Positions 1 through 11,150 are shown, counted from the stretch's first letter. The stretch is 64,000 nucleotides of DNA from Diaporthe sp. PMI_573 (GCA_021399435.1 JAJTUP010000018.1:868001-932000), one strand, 5' to 3'. Numbers and translations are program-made. Notes: generated by a model from the sequence alone, not told the origin.

Positions 1-2964
1 TGTAAATCTGTTTCTTGTCGATCTATAGAGAGTGTGGCTGGCTGGTCGGTACGGGAACATGCATGTGCGCATCAACTGAGGGAGCCCCTGAGCAGAGCCT
101 CGGAACTGGGCACACAGAGCTGGCGACCTTGCATCTTCGCACTTCGCCTGACATCACGGTGGCGATCAGTGGACATCCACTGACAAACACTTTCTATGGG
201 GCTACAACGCTGTGGCTAGGGCGAACACGAGCCAGCAGTGACAACAGACGAACCAAAACTGAGTGGGCGGAGCTCAACCACTGGCCAAGCGACCAAGCAG
301 AGATGGAGAATGGCAAACCTTAGCACACAAGCGACTGTGATAGGACCGCGGGCTCGGCAGTGCACCCCGGGCCTCCGTGGCGATCCCCGAACCCTTTAAA
401 AAATACTGTGTTTACCTACTATGACGATGTGACGATGGCTCCAGTGCTCAATATACGGTTGTTTCGGCTTGATGATCGTGGCAGCGGCTGGCTGCAGGAG
501 AACCGGCCATATTCCCTGGAACTCGGAAGTGTTTCCCTGGGAGGGCAGGGCTTGCAGGGAACAAAAGCAGGGGAAAAGCAAGGGGAGACCGCCCAGTGGC
601 CAGTTCTGCTAGTCAGCGAGATTGTGATGTGTCCCCAGAAAAACTTTGAGGGATATGCATATTCTGGACGAACATTCCCACCGCGTCCCCACTGTCCCAC
701 CGCCCTTGCAGCCCAGGTCCAGTCGAGCTCGGTTGAGCCCCAACCTTCTCCTTTCCAGGCAAGCCTGGCAAGCTGGCAAGCTTTCCCGTCGCCCAAGTCC
801 GCCTTAGCGAATGGGCGCGCGAGCTCGGTAAGACGGCCCCCAGTCGGGCCCGGTTTTCCTCGCCACGTCTCGGGCGAGTCAGGTCTGCACCTAGGGCTGT
901 GCTTGCCGATCGGCAGTGCTCGAAATAGTTTGCCCAGGCCCTGCACCAGAGTCCAGAGGCAGCCACAGAGAATTCTGGTGACTTCTCGGGCCTCGGAGGG
1001 CACAACCGGCCCGGCCAGTGCTCGCTTTGGCGCAACGAAGCATCGCGTGAGCCGCGGTCGAACGTTCACACTCGGACACCCTACGGCCGAGCACGCGATC
1101 TTTCGTATAGGAGGCAAAAAAAGTATCGTGCTTAGCCATCTTGAACAAGCGCGTCTGTTACGCTGGACGGTGCCTTCACCATGACGTCCAGCAGGTTCTG
1201 CGCCTCGATCACTTTTGCCCCGGCATGTGACCCGGGACAAATACGGAGCCCGCCCATACGCATGACAGCATCCCAACAATTCGAGCGGCTCAGCTGCTCT
1301 GCCGAAGCTTCTTGATCTAGGATCTGGTTATGGCTCAATGCTGATATTACAGAGGGAAACATGACCGACAAGTTGATCTCAGCATGGGCATAGCAAGGCA
1401 TTGCATCAATACTTGTGGTATTCAGGCCACCACAGAAATAGAATAGAAGTGTTTCAGCCCTGCATTAAAGTTCCTGGCGAGATCCGTAACCTTACTCGAC
1501 ATCAATATCCACATACAATGCTTAGACGGCTCTTTATACCAATGCTTGGCTTGAACATGCACCCAATGCAGTTCCAACTTAACTCGTACAAGAACGATTA
1601 CCTGTTGATCAAAGGCGGGTACGAGATGGGAGCTTCTCCATTTCAGCACCTCTGGCTGATTCAATTCCTGGTAGATGGTACTAAAAATACTCTGCATGCT
1701 GTCGAAGTCGAGGCAGTGCGAGTGGTCTGTCTGAAGTCATGGCATCATGAGATCAACGTCTTCCCTCTCGGTAGGTTCCCAAATCACGAATGCTTCTCCG
1801 TATCAGCATCGTGAATGCCAATACGCCTCAACACCGGGCCTGCAAGTGACCTTGACTAATTACCTGAGGCAGCCTATCGATCGGCATACCAACATTCGCG
1901 CCCAGGTATGCACGACTCCACTTTCAACCGCAACCCAAAGCCCCATCAAAACCCACTTACCTTGACGATTGAGACCCACAAGAGTAGGGTTCTAGAAGGC
2001 AGCGATATTCCCCCAAGTCCCCCTATTAACTTCGTGGGCCTGTGGGCTCCAAAGCAACCCACAGTAGATAGACTTCTCTCCCCCCTCCCCTGAGCACGAA
2101 CCAACAAACCTGTTGGCAACTCGGCACCCTGTGCTTAATGTTCCCACCATTCTTCCAATGCCTTGCTGATGCTGCAGTTCGCAATTCCCTCAAGCCTCGA
2201 CGATCCAATGACCACGATGACACAGACAAGACCACGCGCCGTGCCTAGATAATCTCCGAACTCAACGTCTCCCTGCCTCTTTAGTGTCAAGGGGCAGAAA
2301 AGTCCACGGTCACCCCCCAGCGCGAGACTGAGGTATTTTTCTTGATCCGAAATGCTTTCTTGTAAAAAGCCCGCCGATCGACCGCAAAGCCAATCCCAGG
2401 CCCAGGCACGGAGGTTGCCACCCCCCCTCCCGGAGATCCTGAAGCCGTGACGCTCCGCTGAGCCGAGCCCAGACGAACGGACCGCCGTGCGACCCCCCGA
2501 TATCCCCGGTTCGGCGGTTCCTTCCCGGTGCGGTAGGAGTGTCTGCAGATCGCTTTGGATGGGCTGATTTCTTACCCTCCCATGGCTGTCCGAATTTCGA
2601 TTATTTGGTACCGCGGTAGGTTCGTGCAATCCTTCGCTGGATGCTTAAAGCGGCATCCGATGTGATCGGAATCTTCAATACGCTTCTGGTGTTGAGCACC
2701 AGTCTGGAGGTTCTGAGTGGTATTTGCACAATGGGAATCGACTCGTCTGGATATCTCCTTTCTGGCGTCTAAATTTTGTGTATCCCCGAGTAGATCTCTT
2801 CTACCGTCGGTTACTCGGTCTACTTGCGTTCTGCTCCTACTAATTTGCAAGGATATTCAGTCCTTGTGGGCCCTTTTTGAAGACGCAAATTCCCCCATCT
2901 CGTGCCCGAAGTTGATCCGATCAACGAGTTGAGATTTCGTATGCCCAACATTCCTATTCATTAA
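1..2964. other. Gene-poor leading region
   Basis: No gene can be supported here. Between 360 and 1280 there are long open frames on both strands at once, as expected in a GC-rich stretch with few stops, but none shows a recognisable domain, a good start context or splice signals that extend it. A minus-strand frame at about 2135-2629 is open but equally featureless. I read the region as intergenic or decayed sequence. Confidence 0.5.
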
Positions 2965-3255
2965 AGATGTCATAACACCCCCGCATTAGTTAGCACTAAC
3001 TACAGAGAGGCTAAGAGTAATCTTAAAGAAGCCAAGCAATACTGGGATACCGGTTTCACCGCCCTTCTTGTCTTAGGGTACAACGCTTTCTATTGCGAGG
3101 CTTTCAACGAGCCATGGCAGCCTGCCCCCGCCAGTGACAACGGAAAGTCGACTGACAAGAACACCTGGGGAGCCATGACCGCTGACCGCAAGTTCAAGTT
3201 CCCTCTTGCAATTAGCTTGCAAGTGTTGCACGGGTTCTACCAAGGATTCATCTAG
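2965..3255 (+). pseudogene. C-terminal fragment of a GH17-like beta-1,3-glucanase/glucanosyltransferase
   Basis: One frame is open from 2965 to the TAG at 3253-3255. It contains the patch F-Y-C-E-A-F-N-E-P-W (about 3084-3113) followed by D-N-G-K and W-G-A-M-T-A-D-R-K. This resembles the end of fungal GH17 cell-wall glucanases, where the nucleophile Glu lies in an EAF(D/N)EPWK-type context and an F/M-x-AD-R-x-x-K(Y/F) tail follows. No start codon, signal peptide or N-terminal half of the barrel is present upstream: the frame is stopped at 2962-2964 and the preceding sequence is unrelated. The fragment is not obviously mutated internally, so it looks truncated rather than eroded. The family assignment is from memory of the motif and is moderate; calling it a remnant rests on the missing N-terminus. 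Confidence 0.45.
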
Positions 3256-3484
3256 ATAGGTAAGTTTGGCATCGTGGTTCCTATCATTGGCAATATATAC
3301 ATTCGTTGTATCATTGTATAATTAATGTTAAAATACGGTTTTTTTATTGTTCCTTTGATAGTAGCTTTGTTCACTCCCCGAATATAGAGATATAGCTGCA
3401 GAAATCATCGCTTTTTTTATTATAAAGAAGCTGTGTAGATGACATGTTTGTCAACCCATCTCAAAACCCCCTTTTACCTGACCG

Positions 3485-4716
3485 CTATTCTCGTTTCTGA
3501 CGAATAGTGGCAATGATGGCATCATAGTCTGGGTATTTAGGCGTTAGTATTGTTACTCCCTTCTCCCTGCCCAGCCGTTTTTGAATGACTGCTCCAATAG
3601 CACCGGGGTTATGAACAGCCCTAACAGAGTCCCAGTATCTAACCTCTGGGTCCGGATCGACCACTAGGCTGTCTGCATATCCACTTTCACTACCTTGCTG
3701 ATCATCGTCCTCAGCTTCTTCATCACCACTTGACTCTTCATCCTCATCCTCTTCATACATCTCTTCTAAAAACCCACATTGAGCAAGGTCAATAATAAAA
3801 GGTTGGTGTGACTGCTTGTCTACCACGACATTATATATACTGCAGTCAGTCATACGAACACCATGACAGTTAACCTCGTGCGCTCTATCAACAGCAGCCT
3901 GAATGATATCTTGCCACTTCTCCGGATCAGATGGCGGTGTCGTCGATTCCACGAGCGCGGATAGCTCGTAGCCGTCCACAAGCTCTATGAGAATGCCCTT
4001 GACTTCGAAGTACTGCCTGATCTCAGGTCGCTCCAGAAGATCTGGCGGGCAAGGTACGATATTATCTTGCGGCAGGCTTAAGCGTACATGAGCATAGAGT
4101 CGAGGTATAGCTTTTCCCTGGAGCTCTGATAGCTTTGCGTACGCCCGCGTCTCCCGGTCGAAGTATTCCTGGCACATGTGCCACGTAACGGCCTCGTACT
4201 TGGCGAGCCCCTCGGGCGAGCCATCAAGAAAATCCCGGGGTGATACTTGCCAGATGCTGGCACGATTCTCTTGCTCGACCTCATGCAAGAAAGCACCAAG
4301 ATCTTCCTTGCGTATGAAATCACAGTACGCAGCTTCGATGGAGGTTGTATGTGGGTATGGTTCAAATTTCTGATTGGGGCCTGTTGCCTCGTTCCGGAAG
4401 GTTGTGCCGAATCGGCGATCGTAGAGTTTCAGAACTGCGGTGAATCCAGGTGATGGTGGTGTAGGCTTGACGTGGACTTTCACCACCACCGACATGGTCA
4501 TCCCCAGAGACTCGAGGATTATCGACTCGCATACATGCGTTGATGTTGGTAGTGGCGAGTTGGGGCAAGCTTGAAGCACCTCTAGCCGCAAGGTTGTGCC
4601 TTTCTCATAGGGTATATGAGTCTGTGTCTCGGACCTGAATTACCGCTTTTCAGTTAGCATGAAACTTTCAGGTAGCAAATATGAATGATCTTGAGTACAC
4701 TGGTAGTAACCTACAT
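3485..4716 (-). CDS. Protein-kinase-like fold protein with degenerate catalytic motifs
   Basis: Exon 2 (4634..3485) reads as one frame. Extending it upstream reaches a clean acceptor (AG at 4636-4635) with a GCTAAC branch site. A GTAGGT donor lies at 4714, and joining there gives an ATG whose A and T come from exon 1 (4716-4715) and whose G is the first base of exon 2, in a CAAAC-ATG context. The product is then 383 residues. Kinase-like landmarks are AVLK (Lys70), a helix-C-like Glu163, H-G-V-R-M-T-D-C-S-I-Y-N (Asp264, Asn269, the spacing of a catalytic loop) and I-I-D-L-A (Asp283 in place of DFG). A Glu/Asp-rich insert follows at about 292-312. No glycine-rich loop is clear. This resembles the fungal orphan kinase-like proteins related to aminoglycoside-phosphotransferase folds. 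Substrate and activity are unknown; it could be a pseudokinase. Neighbours give no functional hint. Confidence 0.7.
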
Positions 4717-5924
4717 GTTTGCAGTTGGCTGCGGGGAAGAACGATCAGTGCGACCTGACCATGAGTTGATGATATTGACGGAAGAGGAGGAGATTGAACT
4801 GGCGGCGAGGGAGCAGGTTGGTGTATATTATGATTAGCTGGAACAATTGAGGAAGAACAGGTTGTGTGGGAAGCAAGCTACCCAGGTAGCGTCAGATTGG
4901 GACGGGCCAAGGTTTGCGGTCGGGCATGCTTTTGGTCGCAAAGTGGCTGTGCCACGTCCACGCCAGTGATTCGGGCCAACTGTATGGGCCTGCCGGAGAA
5001 ACCAGCTCGACCAGCCATTTGGCTTCTTGCCACTTACAGCAGGCTTCGTGCATAGGGACCTTTCTTTGCACATCTGCATAGATGTTGTTGAAGAGTTTAT
5101 TAGCAACGATTGTTTTGTTTCAAAAGGGGCGTAGCATGTCCTGTCGAGCAAGCAATAACAAATTTCGAATGATATCCCAATTCTGTTGAATAAGGTATCT
5201 CAACATTCTCAGTCTTCAAAACCCACTTCTATTTTCGGCACACATGCACGTTGGTTCTAAGGCACAGCAGAACGTCGTGGAACCACTGGGCTCAGGCCGG
5301 CCTAGGTCGGCATTGCTCTATTGGTTATGCTCATTCATTGTTGACTGCGGTCAAGGCAATAGAACCCGTCCCACTCTATATTTATCTCACGACCGGGTCT
5401 GCCTAGGACATGACCGTGTTGATCTTCTCGAAATAGAGCCCTGGAATCAGTGATTATGGCCAGCTTCATACAGGTCTCTGAGGTCGACAGGATTTCACAC
5501 CATGGCCCAGCCTGGCCCTGTGCGGCGTTGTCTTCCTGAATACCCCGTTCAAACGTCCACATCCTTTGTAAAATATCTTATTCCATTTCTTGGTGTGGCC
5601 GAATTATTGGTCAGAACCAACACCGGCCCAATGTAATACATGACCTTGATATCGGTGTACATCCCTGAAGCAAGACAGCTCTATTCCAAGGCATATAAAG
5701 TGTCTGGCTGCCGCTATCCTTTATTTGAGAACATGATTTCAACAATTGAATAATCACCGTTGATCCCATACTCCTTCCTTGTTACTCTCAAATACCGCTG
5801 GTTGGAAAACTCGTTAGTTTAATCATCGGTGCATTGATCTTACGATAGCCAGCTTTCCCTTTGACGACCCCCGAGCTAGATCCTCGATAGCAGATCGCGC
5901 TTGTCCGTCAGCTCGCAACATAAA
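4717..5924. other. Intergenic, with a TATA-like site
   Basis: No supportable gene; short frames on both strands lack domains. TATAAA at 5694-5699 lies about 230 bases before the ATG at 5925 and may belong to the promoter of the Gly-rich protein gene downstream. Confidence 0.45.
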
Positions 5925-6029
5925 ATGGCAAAAGGAAAGGCGAAGCATGGTCCAACAGACCCGGTGGAATTGAGCAAGAAAGGTTGAAACGAATTTGAGC
6001 AGTACTTAAGGAATGCCAATCCAAACAAC

Positions 6030-6782
6030 ATGACTCTCGCGTCCTGGAGCTCCGGTGGAGGTTGGAACTTTACGCACGGCGAAACTCGCTCCGCTTCGAA
6101 ACATACATTCCACCTTGGATTCCGCCAGGACTCCCAGGGGCATTACCGCACCTGTATTGCAGTCGAGACGGCGCGAAATACTAATGTACCTATTGAAGGG
6201 ACTTTGGTCGACTGGGGTACTGACGCGCCAGAGCCCGGTGCAGTCTTAGCACACTATCAGCAATTGTTGAATGTTCGGCCACTTTACCCATATCAGGGTC
6301 CAAACCAGGGCGGCAACAACAATGGGAACGGCGGAAACGGTGGAGGTGCTGGAAGCTCCACCGGCGGAGGGGGATCTGGAGCGTCAAAGCAAGTCTTCAA
6401 TGACGACTACGGTGGATATTACTACTCTACGGAAGAGGAACCGTATGTGGCATGTGATGCACAAGGCAATAGTCTCGGGATTCTCACTGTCTACGTCGAT
6501 GCAACCAACAAGGCGTATTATTATTCAAACGGAAGAACTACCCGCGGCACTCTGACGAAGGATCCGAAAACGCAAAAGACTTCCTTCATAGATCAGCGCG
6601 GCCAATTAAGGCGATTCCGTTACGTGGGGAAGGAGACTCATTATCGCAGATCGATTGCATCGAGAAGCGCTTATCCCGCGTCAAACGGGGGCTCTACTGG
6701 CTATTCGCAGCCGCATACCGACCCTAGGACTGGTCAGCAGTATTATGTAGGGTCGGATGGAAAGACTCACTGGAAATCTTAG
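6030..6782 (+). CDS. Hypothetical Gly/Asn-linker protein, N-terminal extension interrupted by a stop
   Basis: The frame from ATG 6030 encodes 250 residues. A moderately conserved-looking N-terminal part (about 1-95) is followed by a low-complexity Gly/Asn/Ser linker (about 93-122). A Tyr-rich C-terminal part ends in a Q-Q-Y-Y-V-G-S-D-G-K-T-H-W pattern reminiscent of WW-like or surface-binding segments, though I cannot assign a family. The same frame is open upstream from ATG 5925, apart from one TGA at 5985-5987. That 35-codon stretch (starting M-A-K-G-K-A-K-H-G and running into N-E-F-E-Q-Y-L-R-N-A-N) looks coding and leads directly into the main frame. Either the functional start is 6030, or the gene originally began at 5925 and carries a nonsense change such as CGA or TGG to TGA. 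No intron of usable size removes the stop. No signal peptide or membrane segment is visible. Function unknown. Confidence 0.55.
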   Translation: MTLASWSSGGGWNFTHGETRSASKHTFHLGFRQDSQGHYRTCIAVETARNTNVPIEGTLVDWGTDAPEPGAVLAHYQQLLNVRPLYPYQGPNQGGNNNGNGGNGGGAGSSTGGGGSGASKQVFNDDYGGYYYSTEEEPYVACDAQGNSLGILTVYVDATNKAYYYSNGRTTRGTLTKDPKTQKTSFIDQRGQLRRFRYVGKETHYRRSIASRSAYPASNGGSTGYSQPHTDPRTGQQYYVGSDGKTHWKS

Positions 6783-7932
6783 AGTATGTCTATGACCAAG
6801 ACATCGAACGACAGGGATCGGTTATTCGGATGTTTTAGGACCATGAGATGGACGCAGAATGTCCGAGAGTCTTGAGATTCTGCGCTGGTCGCGGTTCGTT
6901 GATATGTAACTCCAATCTAAAATATCACACTCGTTAAATATCGTTTGAAAACACTATAATAAGCAAGATGCGCTAGTGGTACAAGAAGACCAGTTGGGAG
7001 GAGCAGCTCTTAATATGTTCTGGGACCGTTTATGACCAGTGATGACTTCGTCATTTGAGCACCCTAGGACACGCGCAGGACAAGACATTGATCAATGAAA
7101 CAATCCTCTCTGATAAGCCTTAAGCTCCGCCCAGTTAATTGCTGAACTGGATTCATGAACAGCTAATGAAAGGCGCATATTCCATCAATATATCGCTTAG
7201 GTATAGTGAGATAATAATCTACTATGTTACAACTATCCAAAGATTACCTAGTATCTACTGAATAATCTGAATCTAGCAGCTTGAGGTAGGCTTAGGGCTG
7301 GTATCATACAATTAATTGGCAACTTGACTCTCGGAGCCTAAAGTCTAGTACATAATAGACCACAGAAAGCTAGTAGAATGACTTGAATGACTTGAAATCT
7401 TACACCCGTAGCTAGACACGTTGAGGCACTTGTACAGCAAATACCTCTGTAATTCTCACAAAGAGCTTGAAGGGAAGACTACAGAGCTAGAAACAAGTTG
7501 ATACAATGCCCCCGCCCCCCACACCTCTCTCTTTGTTAAGTTGACCGCTCAATAAAAGGTGATTTCTTCTTCCTCTAATCCCTCATATCCATCCTTCCCT
7601 TTCACAGAGCTCATCCTAGTTTATCCATTTATACTACTAATGCAGCAAAGCCCCTTCATCTCAAAGCCTGCTAACAGTGAAGGCAGGACCAATCACGTTA
7701 TAGAGGTAAGTTTTAAGCCCAACAAAAGCCACGTTAAGGCGGTGCGCATCTCAGCACGCTTTTGAGTTCCAATGGGACTACAGCCACTTGCGGTCATGTG
7801 AACAAATAATTGAGGAGGTTTCACACAAAGCTGAGGGAAGGTTTTGTTTTGTTTTGTTACTTACAGGCTCCCATGTTTGGGAGGAGGCCGACTTAGAAAG
7901 ACAACAAGCTGAGTCCTCGATGATGAAGGCCT
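6783..7932. other. Intergenic, AT-rich
   Basis: No gene is supported. The stretch from about 6900 to 7500 is AT-rich, and a short GTTTT-type pentamer run lies near 7843-7858. The short open frame at 7559-7765 shows no domain. Confidence 0.5.
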
Positions 7933-8844
7933 TCACTCACCCCTCGCGATGAGGCTTTGGAGCGTCTCATCCGGGTTCTCCTGCGCCAGGCCAATTCTCT
8001 CATTCCATAAGCCTTTGGTTACCGAGTAGTTTGCCAATCCCCCCTTCCCGTAAATAGTGCCGGCGACCATACCTAACATTCCCAGTGGCTGCCCTTCCTT
8101 CACCTGCGCGGCTCCCCCCTGCCAGAGGTCTTCCACAGTGCTCTGTGACACAGTGAATTTCTCACCCGTAACTTTTTCGAGGGCCCTCAGAACCTCATTT
8201 TGCGTCACTGTGAAACTGTTCACGTAGACGTGCTGGTTCCTCGTGAGCTCCGGGTTCTTCAAGCTCTTGGCTATAGCCCTGCCCACCTGGTCCAGGTTGG
8301 TGGCCTCATAGGGGATATCTCCACCGTCATAGATCGTCACGGTTCTCGCCCCTATATCCCACCCACCAAAGCCTGGAATCTTGAGGCCCCAGTCGAAGAA
8401 TGAGCCCGTGAGGAGAGCAGTCCATGAGATTTTATCCTGGCGTTCCCGGAGGTAATCGAGTATGTCGATCTTTCCGGCGAGGAAAGGAATGAAGTTGGGT
8501 GACGAACGGTCCGTAGTATCGACACCATACTCAGAGGGGATGAATATCTTGACACCTGCCGCGATGGCAGCATCGATCAGGGATTTCTGAAGTTCAAGTG
8601 CCGCGGGGTCGGTGCTGGACAGCGCGCTGACGACTGCGTCTTGGCCTTTGAAGGCGTCGAGGAAGGAGGAAACAGAGTAGTCGGAGGTGATAAACTTGAC
8701 ACCAGCGGGGATGGTGTCTAGAGGTGAATGCCGGCTCAGCCCTGTGACTTGGAATCCATCTTCTGACAAGGCTTTCAACGTCGATTTACCAACATTGCCG
8801 CTTGCTCCGACTACCACAACATTCTTGATGGCTGACGCAGACAT
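7933..8844 (-). CDS. NmrA-like / isoflavone-reductase-like NAD(P)-binding protein
   Basis: This single-exon gene encodes 303 residues from ATG 8844. Upstream frame extension has only a TTG, so I chose the ATG, which starts M-S-A-S-A-I. The N-terminus gives a beta strand followed by V-V-G-A-S-G-N-V-G-K (about residues 11-20), the atypical-SDR dinucleotide-binding G-x-x-G-x-x-G. Then come a V-S-A-L-S-S strand and the I-P-S-E-Y-G-V segment, all typical of NmrA/PCBER/phenylcoumaran-reductase-type proteins. Length matches the family (about 300-320). Members either reduce small aromatic or quinone substrates with NADPH, or act as redox-sensing regulators; the sequence does not decide between them. 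The final codons read into G-GTGAGT, so a further short exon cannot be excluded, but the TGA is a natural stop. It is probably cytosolic because no signal is seen. Confidence 0.85.
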   Translation of the reverse strand: MSASAIKNVVVVGASGNVGKSTLKALSEDGFQVTGLSRHSPLDTIPAGVKFITSDYSVSSFLDAFKGQDAVVSALSSTDPAALELQKSLIDAAIAAGVKIFIPSEYGVDTTDRSSPNFIPFLAGKIDILDYLRERQDKISWTALLTGSFFDWGLKIPGFGGWDIGARTVTIYDGGDIPYEATNLDQVGRAIAKSLKNPELTRNQHVYVNSFTVTQNEVLRALEKVTGEKFTVSQSTVEDLWQGGAAQVKEGQPLGMLGMVAGTIYGKGGLANYSVTKGLWNERIGLAQENPDETLQSLIARGE

Positions 8845-8962
8845 GGTAAATGAGACAAAGTGCAAGCAGATGGGAAAGATTGGGACCTAGGTATTTGGTT
8901 GAGAGTAAGGAAGTTACTAAGGAGCCCAGATAAAGAGTCCGTCCTCCTCATGCAGGTGATCA

Positions 8963-8969
8963 TTATATA
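8963..8969 (-). promoter_or_regulatory. TATA-like box for the NmrA-like gene
   Basis: On the minus strand the sequence reads TATATAA about 120 bases before the ATG at 8844, a plausible core-promoter position for a fungal gene. Confidence 0.35.
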
Positions 8970-9454
8970 CTCTAGGAGCCGGAAAATAGATACAGGCGGT
9001 GGCTGGACATTAGTAATTGACTCGCGTTAGGTCCTGCCATCAAGCAGCAGCCGAACTTGCCGTGTGTGGTGCACATGTGAGGCTTCCCACTTCGGTGCCA
9101 GCCAGCGGCCAATCTGTCCAGTTGATTCGCAGGACCGTTGGGAATCCGCTGCTCCGTTTTGGGCTGTGTCATTGCAGTACCTTAACTGACTTAGGTAGTG
9201 CCTAGGTAGTTTGTTAGGTATGGATTCCCGTGATTTTTAATCAGGCTTGGCCCGAATGATCATTAATCACAATGACATGTCCTTGTGCCACTTTTCGCGT
9301 ATTGGTGGATATGATGGGGCTGGATACTATCCTCGGCAACTCCCACGCAGACTTGCTCGCCATTGAGTTGCAGCTGTGTTAAATGGGATATACATGCACT
9401 TGCTATCAATAGAGTTCTTGGTACGCTGAAATGACTCCTGCGACCAAATTCTAA

Positions 9455-9903
9455 GGCAACATAGTCATCCAACGTCACTTCCCAGCCGCCAAGTGTGTAG
9501 CCACATCCAATGTGGCTGAGGGCATCAAGCAGCATTTGGCTCCTGGGTGTTTGGAGCTATGGCACCAGCTTTTCCCGGGCTGTCAATGTGGTGATGTCGT
9601 GTACGATGACTGCTATCAGTTCTTCAGAGAGGCGAATACCACGGAGAAGGGATCGGGTCTCTCGACATCATTGCCGCTGTCCAGCCTCACATCGTCGTGC
9701 CAGGCCACAAGAAGGCGTCTCAAGCAGACGGATCCTACCTGATCGAGGCTACCAGGGCGTACATCTTAGCGTTAGAGGAGGATTTGGAGGGAACAAAGGA
9801 TGCGGAAGAGCTAGAAAAGGCGATCTCTGGCCTGTCCTTCCCCGTGGGGTTCAAGAATGGCACGGACGGCAACCTGGGAGTCGCGCGCTACCCGCAGCGG
9901 TAG
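9455..9903 (+). pseudogene. Metallo-beta-lactamase-fold hydrolase remnant with frameshift
   Basis: One frame from 9455 reads F-P-A-A-K-C-V-A-T-S-N-V and later G-D-V-V-Y-D-D-C-Y-Q-F-F. The neighbouring frame then takes over after about 9650 with L-D-I-I-A-A-V-Q-P-H-I-V-V-P-G-H-K-K-A-S-Q, ending at the TAG at 9901-9903. The two halves join naturally into the second half of an MBL-fold protein of the fungal YobT-like type (the V-V-P-G-H-K metal-site His and the E-A-T-T-T-E-K-like segment). The switch needs a single-base indel near 9643-9655. The N-terminal half with H-x-H-x-D-H is absent: upstream sequence carries stops (TAA at 9452-9454) and no such motif. I therefore call it a 5'-truncated, frameshifted pseudogene. 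A gene with an unusual intron is unlikely because no GT-AG pair of normal length spans the switch. Confidence 0.6.
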
Positions 9904-11150
9904 AATCTTTTGTTAATGGAACGAAGCTGCCAAAGTTCTGTAGAGGCACCGCATAAGTCCTAGTCCACGCGAGGAAGCACCCTCGCGCAATCAGACGCCA
10001 GTCCGCAGACAAACAAGTCATAGTAGACCCGAGTCATCTGAGCTCAAGTGTATTCCTTATCATATTTGCGTTTTTGAGAATCCAAGGATCGTTGATTGGC
10101 CTAAAATCCTCAGACATGCCCCGGCTGCGCATGTCGACGTCTGGTTGTCTTGTGCCGCCCTATGGGCTGGCAGCTTTGCGGACAGCTTCTTCCACATCGC
10201 TTCGCCACCATCCCGGCGAGCGGCCGAGGCAGATGCAGCCACTCATGAATACTGTTAGGTCAGTTTTTCTGATCGTCCGAAAGAAGAACAGATCACACAC
10301 CGTGAAAAAGTCTCATTACATCAATATATGTCGGGGATCCTCGTGCTGGGCCGTGCTCGGTGGTCGTGCGACCAAGCAGACTTCTTTCTCCTTCAAATAA
10401 CCCTCCAAATCACGAACATCGAACCAGGTGTCATCTAGGTTCTCCCGGATCTGCTCGGAGGAATCAAGCGGCGGGTCGCCGACCAGTGGCCAGTCGTGCT
10501 CTGTCGGATTCTCCACGCCGCTGTTTCCACGGGGAAGTGCTGAGGGCGTACGAGGATAGTGAGACCCGGCGCCGCCGAGGCTAAAGAATGAGATAGCCTT
10601 GGGTTCTTTCGTGGTCTACCACATTTCCTTGGAGCCTGCCGAGTTGTGCTTGACTCCGCAGCATCGAGGCTTACGGCCGCCATTTTGGCCTCTTGCATAG
10701 TTTCGGTGTTCCAGGAAGAGTACGCGATGGTTGTATCACTTGGATGTGAAGGTCCGTTGGGAACGAGATAGGAGCATGCGGAGAGCACCGACAGTAGCTG
10801 AGACGGAACCCTCGGATTCATGCTAGGCAAGTTCATGTAAAGATCGTCGGTTTCTGCTCGAGACATCCAGAAAAACGAACGGCGTGAGGGCGGAACCTGA
10901 AGTGACTACGTCTGTTGGGAGAGCAGATCCAAGGCAGGATCTACGGAGGCCCATCCACGTACATGGAGGACATAATAACACGATGAGAGCATTAGTCATC
11001 AAATTGATATACTTACTATAAAGTATATATATATTTACACTGAGATCCGCAAATTCCATGCCACACGTTGAAAGAATCCTGGACTTTCCTCACTCCTCGT
11101 CTTACAACGCAAAGCTCATCCATAATTATTCTCGGACAATGAGCTAGAAT
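9904..11150. other. Mostly uninterpreted stretch between pseudogene and small membrane-protein gene
   Basis: Apart from a weak minus-strand candidate listed separately (about 10316-10866), I see no supportable gene. A minus-strand patch around 10100-10260 reads protein-like in one frame but is interrupted by stops. Confidence 0.35.
10316..10866 (-). pseudogene. Possible AT-hook-like protein remnant
   Basis: A minus-strand frame from 10866 is open for over 140 codons and contains K-C-G-R-P-R-K-N-P-R, close to the AT-hook core G-R-P. About 10575 a second frame becomes the more protein-like one (E-H-D-W-P-L-V-G-D-P-P and onwards to about 10316). The change could be an intron ending at TTCTTTAG, but no good donor is visible, or a frameshift. 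No start ATG is visible in good context and no complete domain is present. It could equally be chance; I record it only because both halves look coding. Confidence 0.2.

Noticed and set aside
360..1279. Two long overlapping open frames on opposite strands (274 and 286 codons)
   Set aside because: GC-rich chance openness; no domain, no good start context, no splice extension.
5985..6004. Tiny intron removing the TGA near 5985
   Set aside because: The only GT-AG pair would give a 20-nt intron, too short for fungal splicing.
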